Below are positions 59,829 to 64,000 of a DNA stretch of 64,000 bases, in pieces (the stretch's first letter is position 1; every line of letters starts with the position of its first letter). The notes beneath the pieces were generated by a model that was not told the origin of the DNA, did no database searches, and saw nothing but the letters and a program-made list of their open reading frames with translations. This DNA comes from Actinokineospora auranticolor. GTDB taxonomy: Bacteria > Actinomycetota > Actinomycetes > Mycobacteriales > Pseudonocardiaceae. Position numbers and translations under genes: made by a program. The stretch lies in the NCBI RefSeq assembly GCF_002934265.1, contig NZ_PTIX01000028.1, positions 30,959 to 94,958 of the forward strand, written 5' to 3'.

Positions 59829-60736
59829 CGAGCGAGCAGCATCGAGCGGCGCCACAGGACCATCCCCGGCCCGCCGACCAGGTCGGCCTCGGTCAGGAAC
59901 TTCATGATCCGCTCACCCCAGAACCGCATGGTCTCCTGGAAGTGCGGGTTCGCCTTGGCCGCCCGCCACGCCTGCTTGGGGTCCAGCCCCACCGCCCGGT
60001 ACACCCCCGGGTTCACCAGGCTCAGCGCCACGAAGTACGACACGACCGCGGTCAGCAGCCGGTGGTAGCGCTTGGCGAGCCACCCCGCCTTGGCCATGCC
60101 CTGTGCGACCTCCTGCCGCGCGAAGGTGACGTGCCGGGCCTCCTCCAGCACGTGGATGCGGTTGACCATCCGGATCAGCGGTTGCAACCCGGGGTCGGCC
60201 ATGTTCTCCCGCTGCATCCGGTCCAGCACTTCCTCGGCCACCAGGATCGCCGCGTACGCCGACGGGCCGCGGCCGAGCACCGGCAGCACCTTCGCCAACT
60301 GCTTGACCCACCCGCGCGGACCGTAGGCGGGGGCGCCGAAGCGCTTGCACGCCTTGCCGAACATGGTGGAGTGGCGGCACTCGTCGGCGATCTCGGCGAG
60401 CAGGTAGTGCACGTGGTCGGTGGTCGGGTCGTGCTTGTAGACCTGCTTGAGCAGCATCTGCATCAGCAGGACCTCGAAGAAGATGCCGGTGCTGGCGATG
60501 CTGGCGATCTCGTGCTTGCCCAGTTCGATCCGCTGCTCCGGCGTCATCCGGTCCCAGAGTTCGGTGCCGTACAGGGAGACGCGGTGCTCGGGGTGGAAGT
60601 GGAGGTCGGGCGGGATCGGCGCGTCCCAGTCGATATCGATGTCGGGGTCGTAGAACTTGTCCGCCGAGGACTTCAGCAACCGCCCCGCGGTCTTCTCCCG
60701 ATCGGCTACCTTGGCTACCTGCATCGCGCGGCTCAT
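59825..60736 (-). CDS. AurF-like diiron oxygenase
   Basis: The 303-residue protein has the repeated carboxylate/histidine motifs of non-heme diiron oxygenases: FEVLLMQMLLKQ with a leading glutamate, AEIADECRHSTMFGK (ExxxH), VAEEVLDRM and VLEEARHVTFARQEV (EExxH). These resemble the AurF/p-aminobenzoate N-oxygenase family rather than acyl-ACP desaturases. It likely hydroxylates or oxidises a small molecule or a fatty-acyl substrate, with an unknown electron donor. It is the first gene of a three-gene operon with two hydrolases, and divergent from a TetR gene over an 80-bp gap containing a palindrome. The ATG at 60736 follows GGAGGAG. Confidence 0.8.
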   Translation of the reverse strand: MSRAMQVAKVADREKTAGRLLKSSADKFYDPDIDIDWDAPIPPDLHFHPEHRVSLYGTELWDRMTPEQRIELGKHEIASIASTGIFFEVLLMQMLLKQVYKHDPTTDHVHYLLAEIADECRHSTMFGKACKRFGAPAYGPRGWVKQLAKVLPVLGRGPSAYAAILVAEEVLDRMQRENMADPGLQPLIRMVNRIHVLEEARHVTFARQEVAQGMAKAGWLAKRYHRLLTAVVSYFVALSLVNPGVYRAVGLDPKQAWRAAKANPHFQETMRFWGERIMKFLTEADLVGGPGMVLWRRSMLLAR

Positions 60737-60784
60737 CGACGGGATCACTCCTCCACGCGGGCGTCTCCGGCACGCGTAACTTCG

Positions 60785-60797
60785 AGTAACAGTTACT
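60785..60797. promoter_or_regulatory. Candidate TetR operator
   Basis: AGTAACAGTTACT is a perfect 13-base palindrome around a central A, in an AT-richer stretch between the divergent diiron gene and TetR gene. A third GTAAC half-site stands at 60776-60780. Its position ahead of the TetR -10 box fits autorepression and control of the oxygenase operon. Confidence 0.6.
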
Positions 60798-60802
60798 TCT
60801 GG

Positions 60803-60808
60803 TAGCAT
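60803..60808 (+). promoter_or_regulatory. -10 box of the TetR gene
   Basis: TAGCAT with seven bases to an ATG (60816). It lies immediately after the palindrome, so a bound repressor would cover it. Confidence 0.45.
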
Positions 60809-60815
60809 GAGTCGC

Positions 60816-61547
60816 ATGGCCGATCGTGTCAAGCGACACAGTGACGACTCGACCGGGGACGCCCGGCGCGACCGCTGGAAGTCCCACCGCGCCGCGCGGC
60901 GCGAGGAGTTCGTGGCGGCGGCGCTGCGCGCGCTCGCCGAACACGGCCCGGATCTGGGCATGGAGCACGTGGCCGCCGAGGCCGGGGTGACCAAACCGGT
61001 GCTGTACCGGCACTTCACCGACAAGGCCGACCTGTTCCTGGCGCTGGGCCACCGCGGCACGGAGATCCTCTTCGAGCGGCTGATCCCGGCGATGAACCGG
61101 GAGGAGGCGCCGCTGCCGCGGATCCGCAAGAGCCTCGACGCGTTCTTCTCGATCATCGAGGAGTACCCGAACCTGTACCGGCTGCTGGTCCGCAGCACCT
61201 TCGCCGACCGGCGGATCGACTCCGACGTGGTCGCCGAGGACAAGGAGATCATCGCCAACGCGCTGTCCGCGCTGCTCGGCGACTACATGCGGGCGTACCA
61301 GATCGACTCCGGCGGCGCCGAGGTCTGGGGCCACGGCATCGTCGGCATGGTGCAGAACGTCGGCGAGTGGTGGCTGGAGCGGCGCACGATGAGCCGGGAC
61401 GCGGTCGTGGAGTACCTGACCATGACCATCTGGGCGGCCATCGACGGCACCATGCGCGGCTACGGCGTCACCATCGACCCGCACAAACCCCTGGAAGTCA
61501 ACAGGATCATCAAACTCGGCGGCGGCGACGCGGCCGCGGGCTGGTAG
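60816..61547 (+). CDS. TetR family regulator of the diiron cassette
   Basis: The 243-residue protein has a basic N-terminal region, a helix-turn-helix (FVAAALRALAEHGPDLGMEH and VAAEAGVTKPVLYRHFTDKA) and a C-terminal domain with aromatic-rich helices (VWGHGIVGMVQNVGEWWLER). It is divergent from the oxygenase operon and probably represses it through the palindrome at 60785. The ATG at 60816 sits seven bases after the -10 box; an ATG at 60807 is in frame and overlaps the -10 box, so it is less likely. Confidence 0.85.
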   Translation: MADRVKRHSDDSTGDARRDRWKSHRAARREEFVAAALRALAEHGPDLGMEHVAAEAGVTKPVLYRHFTDKADLFLALGHRGTEILFERLIPAMNREEAPLPRIRKSLDAFFSIIEEYPNLYRLLVRSTFADRRIDSDVVAEDKEIIANALSALLGDYMRAYQIDSGGAEVWGHGIVGMVQNVGEWWLERRTMSRDAVVEYLTMTIWAAIDGTMRGYGVTIDPHKPLEVNRIIKLGGGDAAAGW

Positions 61548-61556
61548 GAGCAGGCG

Positions 61557-61883
61557 ATGAGCGACCACGCTGAAGACGGCTACTCCGGCGCCGCCACCCT
61601 GGTGGTCGGCGAGCGCGAGTTCGCGGTGACCGTGGAACTGCGCGGCCACTTCCAGCCGATCGACGGCTACTACCGCTGGTACGGCCGGATCGCGGCGGAC
61701 CGGGAGCTGTCCGCGCAGGTCGGGGGCCGCAAGACCACGGCCGTGCTGCGCACCCCGCAGGGCGCGGCCACGGGCGAGCTGTCGGACCCGGACCCGTGGG
61801 ACCGCTACCGGATCACCGGATCCAGCACCCCGCCCTTCATGGTCCAGACCAGTCTGGACGACCTGGAGCCCACCGGCGCCTAG
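61557..61883 (+). CDS. DUF4873 domain protein
   Basis: A 108-residue protein with the DUF4873 pattern: YSGAATLVVGEREFAVTVEL, RGHFQPIDGYYRWYGRI, TTAVLRTPQGAATGELSDPD and PWDRYRITGSSTPPF. The domain is often found near, or fused to, flavin monooxygenases; its role is unknown. It starts nine bases after the TetR stop, with GGAGCAGGCG ahead, and so belongs to the regulator's transcript. Confidence 0.8.
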   Translation: MSDHAEDGYSGAATLVVGEREFAVTVELRGHFQPIDGYYRWYGRIAADRELSAQVGGRKTTAVLRTPQGAATGELSDPDPWDRYRITGSSTPPFMVQTSLDDLEPTGA

Positions 61884-61952
61884 CCGGGGCGCTGGGAAAA
61901 GATCAACAAAACGGGCCACGTGTCGTGCGGACGCTCGCCCTCCTCGGACAGG

Positions 61953-61958
61953 TAGCGT
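61953..61958 (+). promoter_or_regulatory. -10 box for the TIGR02569-like gene
   Basis: TAGCGT with eight bases to the GTG start at 61967, as at jetA and the DUF2207 gene. Confidence 0.45.
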
Positions 61959-61966
61959 GCGCGCCC

Positions 61967-62758
61967 GTGAGAACACCGCCCCCGCCGCACGTGCGTGCCG
62001 CCTTCGGCGCCAAGAACGCCGAACCGGCGCTGATCGAGCACGGCCCGGTGTGGCGCTGCGACGACCTGGCCATGCGCCAGGCCGTCAACCCGGCCGAGGC
62101 GTCCTGGGTGGCCCAGACGCTCAACGAGCTGGACGTGCCGGACCTGCGGGTGGCCCGGCCGGTGCGCTCGTCCGACGGCCGCTACGTGGTCGGCGGCTGG
62201 GTCGCGTTCCGGTTCATCCCCGGCCACGCGGAACCCCGCTACGACGAGGTGATCTCCGCCTCCCTGCGGCTGCACAAGGCCACCGCGGACCTCAACCGCC
62301 CCCGCTTCCTCTCCGGCCGCGCGGACGTCTTCGCCATGGCCGACCGAGCGGCCTGGGGAGAGGACAAGAACCCCACCCTCGACCCGGACCTGGGCGGCAG
62401 ACTTTTCGCCATCTACGCCGAGTCCCGCAAGGACATCACCCTCAAGTCCCAGGTAGTCCACGGCGACCTCTTCGGCAACGTCCTCTTCGACGGCGACGCG
62501 GCCCCGGGCATCATGGACTTCACCGCGTTCCACAGGCCCCCGGAGTGGGCGGCAGCGGTGGTCGTAGTAGACGCTATCGCCTGGGGCGGCGCCGACGACG
62601 CCATAGCCAAGCGCTGGGGTCACCTCCCGGAATGGCCCCAGGCACTACTACGGGCCCTGCTCTTCAGACTCGCCGTCCACGCCCTACACCCCAAATCAAC
62701 CCCCCGCTCCATGCGCGGCTTGGAACACGCCAGCCAGGTAATCGGCCCGTTGCTGTAG
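61967..62758 (+). CDS. TIGR02569-like kinase-fold protein
   Basis: The 263-residue protein resembles an aminoglycoside-phosphotransferase fold with the short actinobacterial TIGR02569 pattern. It starts VRTPPPPHVRAAFGAKNAEP, has WRCDDLAMRQAVNPAEASWV, and carries a catalytic loop VVHGDLFGNVLFDGDAAPGI with MDF as the metal-binding aspartate. The nucleotide-binding lysine is not obvious, so it may be catalytically unusual. The function is unknown. The GTG at 61967 follows a -10 box by eight bases and lacks a ribosome site. Confidence 0.8.
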   Translation: MRTPPPPHVRAAFGAKNAEPALIEHGPVWRCDDLAMRQAVNPAEASWVAQTLNELDVPDLRVARPVRSSDGRYVVGGWVAFRFIPGHAEPRYDEVISASLRLHKATADLNRPRFLSGRADVFAMADRAAWGEDKNPTLDPDLGGRLFAIYAESRKDITLKSQVVHGDLFGNVLFDGDAAPGIMDFTAFHRPPEWAAAVVVVDAIAWGGADDAIAKRWGHLPEWPQALLRALLFRLAVHALHPKSTPRSMRGLEHASQVIGPLL

Positions 62759-62841
62759 ATCCGAGCCCCACCCACCCAACGCCGAACTTCCTTGATCGCG
62801 AGTTGTCCCCATCCGCTGCATCCATCCACAGGATTTCGCGG

Positions 62842-62884
62842 TCTCTTTCCCAGTGCCCCAGTGCCGACAGGCTGGAGCAGGGCC
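62842..62884 (+). repeat. Degenerate ~55-bp repeat, copy 3
   Basis: Contains CCGACAGGCTGGAGCAGGGC, matching the core of the copies at 57193 and 57951. It ends exactly where the IS4-type element begins. Confidence 0.4.
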
Positions 62885-63410
62885 AATGCCACTAAGTTAG
62901 GCGCTTCCGTTGGCGGGGCGGCGTGTTTCGATGGTTAATATGCTGCGTGGTGTAGCAAGGTTGGAGCGGTTTGTTGACGCGACCTCCATCGGTGTGTTGA
63001 CCAGGTTTTTTACCGGGATTTGATGGATGAGGTCGTGTTGTCCACGGGTCATGGTGAGCGTCGGGTGTGGCCGCTTCCGGCGCGCGTGGTAGTGCATTAC
63101 ATGTTGGCGTTGTCGCTGCTCTTCGTGAATTCGCACGAGGAGGTGATACGCAAGTTGGTGAACGGGTTGCGTTCGTTGAGGACGTGACGGGGCGAGTGGC
63201 GGATTCCGACGATGTCGGCGATTTCGCAGGCCAGGAAACGTCCAGGCGAGGCACCGCGTCATCACCTCGATCATGGACGCCGAGATAGCCCAGGCCGTGG
63301 AGATCGCCTCACGCAACCAAGAACGCTGGGAGTTCGAACTCATACTCGACGAGATCGACGAGGCCCCCGACCGGCTCTCGTTCACACGAGCCATCCGACA
63401 CGATCAATGA
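62884..63410 (+). mobile_element. IS4-type element relic with internally deleted transposase
   Basis: The left end CAATGCCACTAAGTTAG matches the inverted ends of the element at 46585. Behind it the plus strand encodes an N-terminal IS4-type transposase region: LERFVDATSIGVLTRFFTGI, a frameshift near 63022, then DEVVLSTGHGERRVWPLPAR, VVVHYMLALSLLFVNSHEEV and IRKLVNGLRSLRT. After a gap comes the C-terminal part HRVITSIMDAEIAQAVEIAS, RNQERWEFELILDEID with the glutamate region. The middle, with most catalytic residues, is deleted. The right terminal repeat is missing. Confidence 0.75.
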
Positions 63411-63493
63411 ACTCCAAGAGTCCTCAGCCCACCCAGGCCATCTCGCACCTATCCCCACCCTGAGAAGGGGAAACCACTGCCCGCCGACGTGTG

Positions 63494-63662
63494 CCAGCCC
63501 AACCCCCACCGAACTCTTCGCGCCCCCGCCTTCTGCTCGATGGGGTGGAACGTCTTTGTGTGTGTGTGTGGGGGGGGGACGGACCTGCCAAGCTCGCCCG
63601 CGGGTGGGGTGGGCTTGCCCCTCCCACCGCTCTTCCCCACCGCAGGTTCGTAGGGGCCCTTG
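63494..63662. repeat. Structured GC-rich repeat, copy 2
   Basis: Shares with copy 1 (46161-46338) the block GACGGACCTGCCAAGCTCGC, the GCGGGTGGGGTGGGCTTGCC hairpin region and the final CGTAGGGGCCC, plus a weaker match in the first 50 bases. It has a (GT)n/G run where copy 1 has TTTGTGTGGGGGG. The terminal inverted repeat of copy 1 is not preserved. It ends next to the IS30 transposase. Confidence 0.65.
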
Positions 63663-63673
63663 ACCTCAAGGGG

Positions 63674-64000
63674 TCATCGCGCCACCGTGTTGACCAGCAG
63701 TTCGTTCAGCTTCTCGACGGGCTTGTACCAGCCGAGGGTCTGTCGGGGGCGGTCGTTGAGTTCGCGGGCCACGTCGTCGAGGTGGGCTTGGGAGTGGACC
63801 GAGAGGTCGGTTCCCTTGGGGAAATACTGTCGGAGAAGCCGGTTGGTGTTCTCGTTCGTCCTGCGTTGCCAGGGCGAGTGCGGGTCGCGGAAATAGACCG
63901 GCATTCCGGTGGCCGTGGTGAACGTGGCGTGGTCGGCCATCTCGCTGCCCTGGTCCCACGTGACCGATTTCCGGAGGAACTCGGGCAAGGTCTTCATCTT
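63674..64000 (-). CDS. IS30-family transposase (5' end outside window)
   Basis: The minus strand encodes the C-terminal 108 residues of an IS30-type transposase: [20 protein letters not shown] with the second DDE aspartate, [20 protein letters not shown] with the catalytic glutamate in NENTN, then [20 protein letters not shown] and [20 protein letters not shown]. The frame continues past the right edge, so the start is not visible. The visible part looks intact, so this may be a live element. Confidence 0.85.
   Translation of the reverse strand, partial: KMKTLPEFLRKSVTWDQGSEMADHATFTTATGMPVYFRDPHSPWQRRTNENTNRLLRQYFPKGTDLSVHSQAHLDDVARELNDRPRQTLGWYKPVEKLNELLVNTVAR

Noticed and set aside
1..64000. 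tRNA genes or CRISPR arrays
   Set aside because: No cloverleaf with a GGTTCGAATCC-type T arm and no regularly spaced direct repeats were found on either strand by eye.

Overview
The window is chromosomal DNA of a very high-GC actinobacterium with frequent GTG starts and tightly overlapping genes. The gene content and two blocks that match the M. tuberculosis gene order suggest Pseudonocardiales, perhaps an Actinokineospora/Saccharothrix-like genus. That placement is inference from gene order and style; no search was run.

Layout. (1) 1-3.4 kb: the edge of a type IV secretion-like cluster on the minus strand (VirB4-like ATPase running off the window, a PrgI/VirB3-like protein, a small two-helix membrane protein), then rnpB. 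(2) 3.6-11.1 kb: an FMN reductase, then a block colinear with Rv2228c-Rv2236c: RNase HI/phosphatase, zinc-ribbon coiled coil, NIF3, CobC-like aminotransferase, ptpA, a fructosamine-kinase-like gene, SURF1 and cobD. (3) 11.2-19.3 kb: a complete four-gene Wadjet type II anti-plasmid operon (jetABCD) with start/stop overlaps throughout; its JetD appears to lack the expected Toprim glutamate. (4) 19.8-22.4 kb: a gluconate module (FadR-type regulator, gntK, gntP) ending at an IS481-type relic that rewrote the 3' ends of gntP and nudC. (5) 22.7-31.5 kb: nudC, a zinc metallopeptidase, a DUF2207 membrane protein, an LPXTG surface protein and an active/inactive pair of M16 peptidases. (6) 31.7-42.4 kb: a potassium channel, a KAP NTPase fused to a ribosomal L7/L12 C-terminal domain, and adnA/adnB with a Uma2-type nuclease gene between them, then an alkyltransferase-like gene. 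(7) 42.4-47.8 kb: a pirin, lipoproteins, a hydrolase and a gene-poor stretch of dispersed repeats and a MITE-like element. (8) 47.8-56.7 kb: a block matching Rv3206c-Rv3212 (PQQ-like protein, rhlE, ferritin-like hydroxylase, DUF3107, moeZ, DUF3152, a hydrolase, TetR). (9) 56.7-64 kb: IS5-type relics, a TetR-controlled diiron oxygenase/hydrolase cassette, a TIGR02569 kinase-like gene, an IS4 pseudogene, a structured repeat and a truncated IS30 transposase at the edge.

Themes: DNA maintenance and mobile-DNA defence (Wadjet, AdnAB plus Uma2, possibly KAP-L12), conserved actinobacterial housekeeping genes, and mobile-element debris concentrated at 22.4, 46-47, 56.7-58 and 62.8-64 kb. Many genes start directly at an ATG/GTG 6-8 bases after a TAnnnT hexamer, which points to leaderless mRNAs.
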